Shown here one piece after another: positions 48,254 through 56,774 of a stretch of 64,000 nt of DNA. The position numbers were made by a program, and so were the translations under genes. This stretch comes from Acetobacter aceti NBRC 14818 (lineage in GTDB: Bacteria; Pseudomonadota; Alphaproteobacteria; Acetobacterales; Acetobacteraceae): assembly GCF_000193495.2 (NCBI RefSeq), contig NZ_AP023410.1, positions 1,302,001 to 1,366,000 of the forward strand. Direction: 5' to 3'. Every line of letters starts with the position of its first letter. Within the stretch, counting starts at the first letter, position 1. The notes beneath the pieces were generated by a model. The model ran no database searches. It saw only the letters and a list, made by a program, of their open reading frames with translations, and was not told the origin of the DNA.

Positions 48254-48898
48254 ATGACTGTCGCCGCCCTGAATCTTGATTTTGCCGCTCTGGCGGCCAA
48301 GCCGATCGAGCAAGCTCCTTTTCCGCATGTGGCCGTCGAGCATTTCATCCCGCAGGATGAACTGGCCGTTCTCCAGACATCCCTGCCGCAGATCACTTCC
48401 GGGGGCTCCTTTCCGCCCGAGGCGCTGGCGTTAACGCCACTCATGCAGAATCTCATCACGCAGCTTGAAGGTCCGAAACTGCGAGAGATCATTGCCCGGA
48501 AGTTCGATCTCAATCTCGACGACGCGCCCACCATGCTGACCATCCGTGGGCGCACACGAGAGAAGGACGGTCGTATTCACTGCGATTCCACTGCCAAACG
48601 TGTGACGATCCTTCTCTATCTCAACCCGCCATCAGCCGCATTCGGACGTCAGGAAGGCTGCCTGCGCCTGTTGAACGGCCCTGATGACGTTGAGAATTTT
48701 GCTGTGGAAGTGCCGCCAGTGAACGGCACGTTACTCGTCTTCCCCAATGGTCCGACGACCTGGCACGGTCACCGGCAATATGTCGGTCCACGTTACACGA
48801 TTCAGCTCAATTACATGGAAACCGGCGTGAAGGCCCGCTCCGAACTCCGGCGTCACAAACTGTCAGCACTGGCGAAAAAGCTTACATTTGCTGCCTGA
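48254..48898 (+). CDS. Second 2-oxoglutarate/Fe(II)-dependent oxygenase
   Basis: 214 residues from ATG 48254 (AAGGAG nine bases upstream). The iron triad is His109/Asp111 (IHCDST) and His171 (TTWHGH); Arg180 (GPRYTIQLNY) would bind 2-oxoglutarate. The core resembles the protein at 8558-9250, with HCDSTAKRVTIL here against HTDIGAKKLTLL there and TWHG in both. The substrate is unknown; small stand-alone proteins of this kind often hydroxylate sugars, amino acids or proteins. It is a single gene before the tRNA-Tyr locus. Confidence 0.75.
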   Translation: MTVAALNLDFAALAAKPIEQAPFPHVAVEHFIPQDELAVLQTSLPQITSGGSFPPEALALTPLMQNLITQLEGPKLREIIARKFDLNLDDAPTMLTIRGRTREKDGRIHCDSTAKRVTILLYLNPPSAAFGRQEGCLRLLNGPDDVENFAVEVPPVNGTLLVFPNGPTTWHGHRQYVGPRYTIQLNYMETGVKARSELRRHKLSALAKKLTFAA

Positions 48899-49104
48899 TG
48901 GTCGCGAGCAGGAACCACAGGTTAGATATCCGTGATTATTAGGCGGGCGTGACCTACGCCCCAAACATTTTGATCCCAGCCTGTAAATCACAAGGCGGGA
49001 AGCTGAGAACACGTCTGGGTTTTATTACAGACGTATAAGGCTACAGCAGACACCCCGCACCGACCATGCATTGGAGCTGAGAGACCTGCAAATTGTAAGG
49101 AAAA

Positions 49105-49190
49105 TGGTGGAAGGAGTTGGATTCGAACCAACGTAGGCGTACGCCAGCGGATTTACAGTCCGCCCCCTTTAGCCACTCGGGCACCCTTCC
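49105..49190 (-). tRNA. tRNA-Tyr (anticodon GTA)
   Basis: On the minus strand the gene begins GGAAGGGTGCCCGAGTGG, has the anticodon stem-loop GCGGACTGTAAATCCGC with GTA, a long variable arm as in class II tRNAs, and the TPsiC loop GGTTCGAATCC. The acceptor stem pairs over seven bases with one G-U, and the 3' CCA is encoded. Length with CCA is 86. Confidence 0.97.
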
Positions 49191-49201
49191 GTTGGGCCGA
49201 G

Positions 49202-49230
49202 GAATTAAGGGTGTTCACGCTGCCTGTCAA
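49202..49230 (-). promoter_or_regulatory. Sigma70-type promoter of tRNA-Tyr
   Basis: On the minus strand, TTGACA (49230-49225) is followed after exactly 17 bases by TAATTC (49207-49202). The -10 box ends 11 bases before the mature tRNA 5' end at 49190, leaving a leader of a few bases. Confidence 0.7.
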
Positions 49231-49307
49231 CCGGTTTGGCAGTTTCTCTTTCATTCCGGCTGTCAGACCTGATGACGACGACATGCAACCCGTCGTATAG
49301 CAGCGCC

Positions 49308-50138
49308 ATGCGCACACCTCGACAGTCCTCCCCTCACTCCTCCCGACAGGCTCAGCCCGATTCCCGTGATCAGGGAGAAGCCCGTCGCGGCGGCCCGCGT
49401 CATCACGGCAGAAACCGGCAAAAGCCGGGTGGCCCTTACTGGATCGCAGGCGTGCACGCCTGTCAGGCCGCTCTGGAGAATCCGCACCGCACAGTTCAGC
49501 GCGTCCTTCTCTCTGCCGAGGCACAGGACGATTTCACGAAACGTCTGTCAGTCCCCCTGCCCTCCTATGTCGAGCGTGGCGACAAGGCCCGTTTCACAGC
49601 ACTCCTCGGCGCTGAAGCCGTGCATCAGGGCGTCGCCGTGCTGGTGGAACCGCTTGAGGCTGTGGCCATTGAGGATGCGCTGGAACGTCCGGGCCCGGTC
49701 CTCGTGCTCGATCAGGTCACCGATCCTCGCAATGTCGGTGCGATTCTCCGCTCAGCGGCTGCATTCGGCGCATCCTGTGTGGTGATGCAGGATCGGAACG
49801 CTCCGGAAGAAGGCGCGGCTCTGGCCAAGGCGGCTTCGGGCGCTCTGGAGGTTGTGCCTTTGGTACGTGTGGTGAATCTGTCGCGCTGTCTGGAAACCCT
49901 GAAACAGAACGACTGCTGGGTTGTCGGCCTTGATGCTGGCGGTGGACGGCTTGAGGGCAGCAGCCTGAAAGGTCGCCGTGCCGCTCTGGTTCTCGGCTCG
50001 GAAGGCGATGGTTTGCGTCGTCTCACGCGCGAAAACTGCGACGAAATTGCGGGCCTCTACATGCCGGGCACAATGGAAAGCCTCAACGTCTCTGTGGCGG
50101 CGGCAATCGGGCTATATGAGCTGGTGAGAGCGGCTTAA
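49308..50138 (+). CDS. rlmB: TrmH-family 2'-O-ribose RNA methyltransferase (RlmB-like)
   Basis: 276 residues from ATG 49308. After a basic N-terminal tail, YWIAGVHACQAALENP begins the substrate-binding domain. The SPOUT catalytic core shows LVLDQVTDPRNVGAILRSAAAFGA, LVLGSEGDGLRRL and MPGTMESLNVSVAAAIGLYEL, the three TrmH/RlmB motifs; the Asn and Ser near the end shape the trefoil knot. It should methylate G2251 of 23S rRNA. The start is not fixed, since the frame is open to 49236; the upstream part would overlap the tRNA promoter region. Confidence 0.88.
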   Translation: MRTPRQSSPHSSRQAQPDSRDQGEARRGGPRHHGRNRQKPGGPYWIAGVHACQAALENPHRTVQRVLLSAEAQDDFTKRLSVPLPSYVERGDKARFTALLGAEAVHQGVAVLVEPLEAVAIEDALERPGPVLVLDQVTDPRNVGAILRSAAAFGASCVVMQDRNAPEEGAALAKAASGALEVVPLVRVVNLSRCLETLKQNDCWVVGLDAGGGRLEGSSLKGRRAALVLGSEGDGLRRLTRENCDEIAGLYMPGTMESLNVSVAAAIGLYELVRAA

Positions 50139-50158
50139 GGGAGCGGCTAGACTTTTAC

Positions 50159-50204
50159 GGGGCTTTGCCCCGGCTTCCACAAAAGGACTGCGTCCCTTTG
50201 ATCC
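50159..50204 (+). repeat. Dispersed REP-like repeat, copy 2
   Basis: GGGGCTTTGCCCC is followed by a short link and AAAAGGAC-TGC-GTCCCTTTGATCC, which matches the reverse complement of 31803-31848. It forms two hairpins and lies 20 bases after the rlmB stop, before the convergent coxF-like gene. Confidence 0.7.
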
Positions 50205-50244
50205 TGACTTGTTTGTTAAAGCGTTACAACTGAGGGTCTGAGCT

Positions 50245-50382
50245 CTACAGACGGATCAGCGCCACTGCATAAATCACCAGCACCATTGCCAGTGTAAAGC
50301 CGACAAGACTGATGACTCGTCCACGCTGGCGACGGAGCAGTTCAGTCTGTTCGGCTTCAGTCAGATCGGTCGGCACGGTCAT
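50245..50382 (-). CDS. CoxF-like small membrane protein downstream of ctaB
   Basis: A 45-residue frame: MTVPTDLTEAEQTELLRRQR, then a single membrane helix (about residues 24-42), ending VALIRL. The acidic N-terminus with TEAEQ, the RRQRGR turn and one C-terminal helix match the short CoxF-type proteins found between ctaB and ctaG in alphaproteobacterial aa3-oxidase operons. The start shares one base with the ctaB stop (TGATG), so translation is coupled. Identification rests on size, shape and position. Confidence 0.68.
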   Translation of the reverse strand: MTVPTDLTEAEQTELLRRQRGRVISLVGFTLAMVLVIYAVALIRL

Positions 50383-51338
50383 CACGACATCCACCATGTC
50401 AAAGCGTGGTCTGCCAGCAGGCCACAGAACAGCAGAAACAGATAGGCCAGCGAGAAACGGAACGAGATCCGTGCGGCCTTGTCACCATTCAGGCTGACAC
50501 CATTGGCATCCTGCTTCTCCAGCAGCACACGAACAGCGCAGGCAATAAACCCGAGGCCAAGCGCCAGCGCGGTCATCGTATACAGCATCCCGCTCAGATG
50601 CATGAAGGATGGCACCAGCGACACCGCCAGCAGAATGATCGTGTAGGCCAGAATGTTCCAGCGCGTGTGACGGGCTCCCTTCACCACCGGCAGCATGGGA
50701 ATCCCCGCCCGCCCGTAATCCTTGCAGGCATACAGCGAGAGCGACCAGAAATGCGGGGGCGTCCACAGGAACACGATGGAGAACATCACCACCGGCATCA
50801 CATCCATCGAGCCGGTCGCCGCAGCCCAGCCGATCATCGGTGGGAAAGCACCCGCGGCCCCACCAATAACGATATTCTGCGGCGTCGAACGCTTCAGCCA
50901 CATCGTATAGATTACGGCATAGAAGAAAATGGAGAACGCCAGAATCCCGGCCGCCAGCGTATTTGTCGCCAGCCACATCAGGATCACCGAGAAAACCGAT
51001 AGCCCCAAACCATAGGCCAGCGTCTCGTCAGCCGGGATGCGGCCACCCGGAATCGGGCGCGTCGCTGTCCGCTGCATGATGATGTCGATGTCGCGGTCAT
51101 ACCACATGTTGATGGCACCCGCCGCACCGGAAGCGAGACAGATGCACAGGATACTGATCGCCGCCATCAACGGATTCATGTGTCCGGGAGCCATGTAAAG
51201 ACCGGCAGCGCCCGTAAACACCACGAGTGAAATCACCCGCGGCTTGAGAAGCTGAACCCAGTCCTTCGCGTTCGTGCCGACCCTTGCTGCGTCAAACCGA
51301 ACGCGAGCGGGGCGGACTTCCGCCGTTGCGCCGCTCAT
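50382..51338 (-). CDS. ctaB: Protoheme IX farnesyltransferase (heme O synthase)
   Basis: 318 residues with about nine membrane segments. NMWYDRDIDIIMQRTATRPI contains the first aspartate-rich site of the UbiA/CtaB family; the second region shows WSLSLYACKDYGRAGIPMLP. It adds a farnesyl group to heme B to give heme O, needed for bo3/ba3 quinol oxidases or, through heme A, aa3. It overlaps the COX1-like gene upstream by four bases (ATGA) and the CoxF-like gene downstream by one. Confidence 0.95.
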   Translation of the reverse strand: MSGATAEVRPARVRFDAARVGTNAKDWVQLLKPRVISLVVFTGAAGLYMAPGHMNPLMAAISILCICLASGAAGAINMWYDRDIDIIMQRTATRPIPGGRIPADETLAYGLGLSVFSVILMWLATNTLAAGILAFSIFFYAVIYTMWLKRSTPQNIVIGGAAGAFPPMIGWAAATGSMDVMPVVMFSIVFLWTPPHFWSLSLYACKDYGRAGIPMLPVVKGARHTRWNILAYTIILLAVSLVPSFMHLSGMLYTMTALALGLGFIACAVRVLLEKQDANGVSLNGDKAARISFRFSLAYLFLLFCGLLADHALTWWMS

Positions 51339-52600
51339 CGGCGAATCTCCTGCATGGCGACATTTCCGGAAGCAGCTTTTTTGCCTGCGCTCAGCACGTT
51401 CAGCAGCACAAAAGCCAGAACACCGAGTGAGACGGCCATTGCCGCACCACCAAGAGCCTGCCCCAGACCGGTATTGCTGTCAGAAGCCAGCACGCCAAAG
51501 AACATGAGTCCAAACTGCGCTCTGGCGGAATTCCGGGAGTAATGCCCGTTCGTCACGTCATTCAGCCAGGCGTAAAACCCGCCGAACAGAACAAACACAG
51601 CGCCATTCAGAACCGCCGTATGCACACCTGAGCCCATCCAGCCAGCAGCCAGAAGCACAAAAAAGCCGGAGACCCACAGCACCGGCACATCGATGGCTAC
51701 ACGCACCGTAACAGCCTGACGCCACAGAGCGCGAATCCAGATTCCGGCAAATGCGACTGCTGCAACGGCAGCCAGAATCGTCCCTACTTTCTGCACACAA
51801 GCTGGATCTGCATGCACAAACGCCATGCGATCCCACAGCGCAGGACCGCCGATTGCGACCGTAGCAATAACGGCCACGGCACCTGCCTTCAGCTTCTGCC
51901 CCACTGGCGCAATGCCATCGAACACTCTGGCAGCCAGACCAAACGCTGAAACCAACACAATCAGGGTCGCAGGCATTTCAAAGTGAGGCATGACGTCAGA
52001 GGCACCGAGAAGCTCGCGGGTCGCTCCTGCGGCCAGGACCGGCGCAACAAGCAGAAGCCCAATAGTGGCGCAAAGCTGTGTCCAGACAAAAAGGGAGAAA
52101 GGCATCAGCCCACTCACCCTCTCCTGTCCACGAGGAGCGACAATGCCCGCTCCAGCCCGTGAATCACAGATGATCGCCAGAGTGGAGGCGGACATGAGAA
52201 TAGCGCCGACACTCCACAAGCCCATGCCGAACAGGTCACCCTGTGAAACACTGCTCAGAAACATCAGAAGCGCCAGCAGCATGACGGTGAGAGCACCGCT
52301 ATCAAGCAGAGGAAGACCCTTCACTCCGCCTGACATCAGATCACGAGCGAGAAAAAGTCGACCAAAGGCGCCGAGAAACGCGGGAACACCAACGAACAAC
52401 AGCATGGCGGTGGGGTGAAAAGCCGCCATTCTCGCTTCGAGTCCGGCAGGCAGAACATGAAGCTGACTGGCGAGCGCGACAGCTCCGGCCAGTCCACCCA
52501 CTGTCACTGACAGCGCGAGATAACCTGCAGCGGCGGCATAAGGAGACAGTCCGCTACGATGGTTGACCGATTGAGTTTGGGCAGGAGTCACAACGGCCAT
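51335..52600 (-). CDS. Degenerate cytochrome oxidase subunit I (COX1) homologue lacking the heme-copper centre
   Basis: 421 residues, about 12 membrane segments. Alignment by eye to COX1 is clear in three places: FHPTAMLLFVGVPAFLGAFG (helix II), LFVWTQLCATIGLLLVAPVL (helix V) and GVHTAVLNGAVFVLFGGFYAW (helix X). His62 falls on the low-spin heme ligand of helix II (11 residues before the conserved Pro), and His327 on the helix X low-spin ligand. The high-spin heme ligand is Gly325, the helix VI CuB histidine is Met209, the cross-linked Tyr position is not Tyr, and the helix VII HH pair is Asp257-Arg258. It thus cannot reduce oxygen but could hold one heme. It precedes ctaB with a four-base overlap. 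Confidence 0.8.
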   Translation of the reverse strand: MAVVTPAQTQSVNHRSGLSPYAAAAGYLALSVTVGGLAGAVALASQLHVLPAGLEARMAAFHPTAMLLFVGVPAFLGAFGRLFLARDLMSGGVKGLPLLDSGALTVMLLALLMFLSSVSQGDLFGMGLWSVGAILMSASTLAIICDSRAGAGIVAPRGQERVSGLMPFSLFVWTQLCATIGLLLVAPVLAAGATRELLGASDVMPHFEMPATLIVLVSAFGLAARVFDGIAPVGQKLKAGAVAVIATVAIGGPALWDRMAFVHADPACVQKVGTILAAVAAVAFAGIWIRALWRQAVTVRVAIDVPVLWVSGFFVLLAAGWMGSGVHTAVLNGAVFVLFGGFYAWLNDVTNGHYSRNSARAQFGLMFFGVLASDSNTGLGQALGGAAMAVSLGVLAFVLLNVLSAGKKAASGNVAMQEIRR

Positions 52601-52784
52601 CAGCGTCCACGTCTCTCGTTCATCAGGGCTTTGATCCTGGTTCGTGACGGTCAGGCAAACTGACCATCCACGCAGTAAACCGGATCAGACTAACGGAAAT
52701 TCCCGTCGATCAAAAGCGCTCTGTTACCCGCCGCGCAGCACGCAGACCTGCTTCCAGCGCGCCTCGGTTCAGGCGCGCATCCAG

Positions 52785-53531
52785 TCAGGCGACAACTTTT
52801 TCCTGGGTTTTCGACGCTTCGGCAGGCGTTACTTCATGCTCCAGCGTTACCAGCGTAAACAATCCTGCCGGAGGAACGGGTTCAATCCGGGCCCGTGCCA
52901 GATCTTCTGGAGGCAGAAGGGCTTCCATGGCGAAATCAGGATGCCAGCCGAGAGAGTGGGACGCACGGGCCATGCCACGTTCGATCACGCCACGCACACC
53001 GGTTGGGGCGAGGAAGTGATTCACGAACAGGATATAACCGCCGGGACGAACCACGCGCTTCAGCTCGGCCAGCAATTTGCGGGGATGAGGCACCACCGAC
53101 GCCACGAACATCGCTACGGCGATATCGAACGAATCATCAGCGAAGCGCGTATCCTCGGCGTCCATCTCCAGCAGGGCGTCAACATTGCTGAGATGGTCAC
53201 GGCGCACACGTTCACGCGCGCGGGCCAGCATATCGGACGACAGGTCGATACCGGTAATACGCTTGCTCGCCGTGTAATGCGGCAGGGCGAGGCCTGTACC
53301 GACCCCGACTTCCAGCACGCGGGAGCCCGGCAGGCGATTCACCGCTGCAACGGCTCTTTTGCGCCCGAAGGCGGAAATACCACCGAACACGGTGTCATAG
53401 ACACCGGCCCAGCGCCGGTATGCAGCCCTGACAGCATCTGCATCCAGCGCTACACGAGGCCCGTGATTCTCCTCTTTATGGGAGACGCCTTCCGCTGCTT
53501 CACTGCGGACATCCTGCAAGACTTCGCTCAT
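52785..53531 (-). CDS. pmtA: SAM-dependent methyltransferase, PmtA-like (phosphatidylethanolamine N-methyltransferase)
   Basis: 248 residues. The Rossmann methyltransferase core shows VLEVGVGTGLALPHY (motif I), GIDLSSDMLARARERV, and a motif like PHPRKLLAELKRVVRPGGYILFVNH. This matches the soluble Rhodobacter-type PmtA group, which methylates phosphatidylethanolamine to phosphatidylcholine, a lipid abundant in acetic acid bacteria. Ubiquinone methyltransferases share the fold, so the assignment is probable rather than certain. It is a single gene with gaps on both sides. Confidence 0.75.
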   Translation of the reverse strand: MSEVLQDVRSEAAEGVSHKEENHGPRVALDADAVRAAYRRWAGVYDTVFGGISAFGRKRAVAAVNRLPGSRVLEVGVGTGLALPHYTASKRITGIDLSSDMLARARERVRRDHLSNVDALLEMDAEDTRFADDSFDIAVAMFVASVVPHPRKLLAELKRVVRPGGYILFVNHFLAPTGVRGVIERGMARASHSLGWHPDFAMEALLPPEDLARARIEPVPPAGLFTLVTLEHEVTPAEASKTQEKVVA

Positions 53532-53922
53532 TACGCCCTATCTGCTGCCCAATGGTTGAACATTGAGACACGACCAGGGCATCGTAAAAACACGGTCGTG
53601 CTCAGTATTGTCGCGGCACATTGCCACACGAGACGGAAACGACCAAGCCCACGGAAGAAAGATGTCGGGCACAGTCCTCTTTTCGTCCCGTTACAAAAAT
53701 ATTTTTTTCAGATAGACAGCCATATTCTGCCTAATGCTGCCCGACCCGCACACCGACAGAAAAATGTGCTTCCGGATTCCAGCCACAGTTCAGCATTGTT
53801 TCGAACACCCTTTTTACAAAGGCCTCTTTCTCTTAATGTTATCGTGCCAAAGACATTCCTGCCCATGTCATACAGGCTGCAGCGCAGCCGATGGCAATGC
53901 ATGATGTTACCGGAGAGAAGAG
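53532..53922. other. Intergenic region upstream of pmtA
   Basis: About 390 bases with no convincing gene on either strand. The centre (53690-53760) is AT-rich, with long T and A runs. It should hold the pmtA promoter on the minus strand and one for the small ORF at 53923. No repeat or operator was recognised. Confidence 0.45.
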
Positions 53923-54069
53923 TTGAATATTTTCCTTATCCTCGCCTCAATAGTGATCTGGTCCATAATGCTCATATTTTACTGGCGCACCCCCATTTAC
54001 CGGTGGCTCGACAATACGCTCGATCTGCAGCGTTTTCGTAAGGTCAACAAGGAAGAGAACAACTCCTGA
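53923..54069 (+). CDS. Possible small single-pass membrane protein (48 residues)
   Basis: The frame begins with TTG at 53923, preceded by GGAG seven bases upstream. It encodes a strongly hydrophobic N-terminal helix (NIFLILASIVIWSIMLIFYW) and then a polar, basic tail with DLQRFRKVNKEENNS. The hydrophobic-then-charged pattern and the ribosome site favour a real protein, but the start codon is weak and no family is recognised. Confidence 0.45.
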   Translation: MNIFLILASIVIWSIMLIFYWRTPIYRWLDNTLDLQRFRKVNKEENNS

Positions 54070-54265
54070 GACTCTGCCATCTTTCACTCCGGCAACAGTC
54101 TTTTACTTCCGCAATCAGATGCGTCTCAGTCGGTGCCTTATGTCCATGACCGACTTGACTGCTGCGCAGCATCAAAGCATTCCTCGATCCAATATTTTAC
54201 AAAACATTTCCATGCTCAGTTTTTACGTCTGAACACAGAATCCTTTGAGACAGGAAGCGCTTCTG

Positions 54266-55246
54266 TCAGGCGGACAGACGGCTTTCGATGCAATCCCACA
54301 ACAGTCCTGCTGGATTGATGCCATCAAACCGCTCCAGTTCCTGTAGCCCTGTCGGCGATGTCACATTGATTTCTGTCAGCCAGTCACCGATCACGTCGAT
54401 CCCCACAAAGATCAGTCCACGTTCTTTCAGCATCGGGCCAATGGCGTTGCAGATTTCGATATCGCGGGGTGTCAGGTCCACACGCTGCGCCACACCCCCA
54501 ACATGCATGTTGGACCGCGCCTCCCCTTCCGCAGGAACGCGGTTGATCGCGCCTATGGGCTTACCATCAGCAAGGATGATCCGCTTGTCGCCCTTCCGCA
54601 CTGCCGCTTCATAACGCTGGATCATGAGAGGCTCACGGGAGCGGGCAAAATGCATCTCAAGCAGGGCGTTGAGGTTCTGATCATCTTCACGAATACGGAA
54701 GACGCCACTGCCGCCATTACCGAACAACGGCTTGACGATGATGTCTTTCCACTTCTGTCGGAAAGCGCGGATTTCACCGACATCCCATGTCACCAGCGTC
54801 GGCGGCATAAGCTCAGGGTAATGTGTGACAAGCAGCTTTTCCGGCGAATCCCGCACAGAGCGTGGATCGTTGACGACCAGCGCCTTGCCCGGACCAACAC
54901 CATGCACGTGCTCGAGCAGATGCGTCGCAGTAATGTAGGCCATGTCAAACGGCGGGTCCTGCCGCATGAGGATCACATCCATTTCCGACAGATCGGTCCG
55001 TTTCGCTTCTCCGAACGTCGCGTGATTGCCTTTTTCACGCCGTACGGTGACAGGCCGTACCGAGGCAGTCAGACGGGTCTTTGTTCCCTGCCCGCCCTCA
55101 AGCAGCGCCAGAGACTCCACGCCGTAGACGAACAGGCGATATCCCCGGGCCTGAGCTTCCAGCATCATGGCGAATGTTGAATCACCATTGATATCGACCC
55201 CCTCGAGAGGGTCCATCTGCACAGCAACATCAAGCCCAGAACGCAT
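54266..55246 (-). CDS. gshB: Glutathione synthase
   Basis: 326 residues from ATG 55246, with AGGAG nine bases upstream. [26 protein letters not shown] is the GshB N-terminus. The ATP-grasp region has [16 protein letters not shown] and [15 protein letters not shown] at the C-terminus with the Mg-binding Asn. It joins glycine to gamma-glutamylcysteine. It lies 68 bases downstream of greB. Confidence 0.95.
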   Translation of the reverse strand: MRSGLDVAVQMDPLEGVDINGDSTFAMMLEAQARGYRLFVYGVESLALLEGGQGTKTRLTASVRPVTVRREKGNHATFGEAKRTDLSEMDVILMRQDPPFDMAYITATHLLEHVHGVGPGKALVVNDPRSVRDSPEKLLVTHYPELMPPTLVTWDVGEIRAFRQKWKDIIVKPLFGNGGSGVFRIREDDQNLNALLEMHFARSREPLMIQRYEAAVRKGDKRIILADGKPIGAINRVPAEGEARSNMHVGGVAQRVDLTPRDIEICNAIGPMLKERGLIFVGIDVIGDWLTEINVTSPTGLQELERFDGINPAGLLWDCIESRLSA

Positions 55247-55314
55247 CAGTCCAAACTCCTTTTCAGAGCGAAACTCTTAAAGCACTTCCCTTCGCAAGCA
55301 AAACGCTTCGGAAG

Positions 55315-55830
55315 TTATGGGAGAGCAGGATAGGTAATGGACAGGATTTCGATCAGTTCCGCACCCCGTGGGGTATGCAGCGTGATCTCATCGCCCACAG
55401 CGCGACCGAGAAGGGCTCGCGAGACAGGCGCCAGCAGGGTGATTTCGTGTTTTTCAGACACGGCCTCATCCGCTCCGACAATGGTGACCGTCGTTTCCCG
55501 GTCATTCTCATCGACATAGATTACCGTCGCACCGAAAAACACCCGGTCACGCCGGGTCTGCTGAGCGGGATCGACTTCTATGGCGGTTTCCACCCGCTTC
55601 GTCAGAAAGCGGATGCGGCGATCGATCTCACGCAGTCGCTTCTTGCCGTAAATATAATCGCCGTTTTCAGAACGATCGCCGTTCCCGGCGGCCCATGAAA
55701 CGATTTCCACAACAGACGGCCGCTCGACACGCATGAGATGCGAGAGTTCCTCCCGCATCACACGTAGGCCGTCTGGCGTCACATAACGAGCCAGGTCTCC
55801 GTTCCGGTCAGTCTTGTCGTTTTGCGCCAC
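55315..55830 (-). CDS. greB: Transcription elongation factor GreB
   Basis: 171 residues from a GTG start. The N-terminal coiled coil contains GDRSENGDYIYGKKRLREIDRRIRFLTKR, whose tip Asp/Glu residues are those that stimulate RNA cleavage; the YIYGKKRLREIDRRIRF form marks GreB rather than GreA. The C-terminal FKBP-like domain ends in LLGRAVGDEITLHTPRG. GreB enters the RNA polymerase secondary channel to rescue backtracked complexes. It follows motA by 25 bases. Confidence 0.93.
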   Translation of the reverse strand: MAQNDKTDRNGDLARYVTPDGLRVMREELSHLMRVERPSVVEIVSWAAGNGDRSENGDYIYGKKRLREIDRRIRFLTKRVETAIEVDPAQQTRRDRVFFGATVIYVDENDRETTVTIVGADEAVSEKHEITLLAPVSRALLGRAVGDEITLHTPRGAELIEILSITYPALP

Positions 55831-55855
55831 GCGGTCTCAACCCTGTTCATCGGTC

Positions 55856-56722
55856 TTATCCGATGGAGAGTTCGCTGATCGCAGTATCGATCTCCTGGAA
55901 ACTCGGCATCAGATGCATAGGAATGTCTTTCCGACCGATCTCGACGCTCACCTGTGCAGGATTACCCTGCAGGTAAGCGACAAGCACGGCACGGATCAGG
56001 TCATAATAACGGGCGTCTTCTTCCACAACACTCTGAATGCGGCCAGCCAGCGGGCCAACCATGCCATAAGCCAGCAGCACCCCAAGAAAGGTGCCGACAA
56101 GCGCGCCGGCAATCATTTCACCGAGAACCTCAGGCGGCTTACTGATGGAACCCATGGTCTTGATGACGCCGAGCACGGCCGCCACGATACCGAGTGCAGG
56201 CAGAGCATCAGCCAGCGTCTGCAGACCGTGTGCCACATGCGTGTCTTCCTTGAGATTCTTTGTCAGTTCACGGGACATCACTTCGTCAAACTGGAAGGCG
56301 TCGTCCATGTTCATGCTGATCATGCGCAGATAATCGCAGATCAGATTGCGGACTCGATCATTGTCCCTGATCTTGGGATAGGCGGCAAAGGCCGTGCTCT
56401 CCATGGGTGTTTCAATATGCGGCTCAAGCGCCATGACACCCTGTGTCTGAGCCAGCCGCGCAAAGAAAAACAGCAGTCCCAGCAGATCAATATAATCCTG
56501 ACGACCAAAAGCCGGCCCCTTGATCGCTGTCTTCAGAGCGCCCGGCACATGCTTCATATCCGACATCGAATTGGCCATGGCGAACGTGCCGATGCCGGCA
56601 CCAAGAATCGTGATCAGCTCAAATGGCATGGACTTGATCAGCGGTCCGATTGCACCGCCTGATGCTGCAAAGGATCCGAACACACAGACCAGCAGAAACA
56701 CCAGCCCACCGATTAACAACAT
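55856..56722 (-). CDS. motA: Flagellar motor stator protein MotA
   Basis: 288 residues with four membrane segments. GAGIGTFAMANS near the N-terminus, the cytoplasmic loop with charged residues, and ALPALGIVAAVLGVIKTMG with GALVGTFLGVLLAYGMVGPLA are MotA signatures, including conserved prolines near the last helices. MotA and MotB form the proton channel of the flagellar motor. In this operon motA lies downstream of motB (52 bases), the reverse of the common order. Confidence 0.95.
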   Translation of the reverse strand: MLLIGGLVFLLVCVFGSFAASGGAIGPLIKSMPFELITILGAGIGTFAMANSMSDMKHVPGALKTAIKGPAFGRQDYIDLLGLLFFFARLAQTQGVMALEPHIETPMESTAFAAYPKIRDNDRVRNLICDYLRMISMNMDDAFQFDEVMSRELTKNLKEDTHVAHGLQTLADALPALGIVAAVLGVIKTMGSISKPPEVLGEMIAGALVGTFLGVLLAYGMVGPLAGRIQSVVEEDARYYDLIRAVLVAYLQGNPAQVSVEIGRKDIPMHLMPSFQEIDTAISELSIG

Positions 56723-56774
56723 CTAGTCTATCCTCGTCTGAAGGCACGGATAATCTTGCCGCGCCATGTCATCT

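Noticed and set aside
51335..52600. Assignment of this gene as a working cytochrome oxidase subunit I or as an NnrS-type protein
   Set aside because: The heme-copper ligands are missing, so it is not an oxidase; the helix II, V and X matches fit COX1 better than NnrS.
52644..54041. 465-codon plus-strand frame across pmtA and the following gap
   Set aside because: It is antisense to pmtA for half its length and gives no recognisable motif; the only part worth keeping is the separate small frame at 53923, in another phase.
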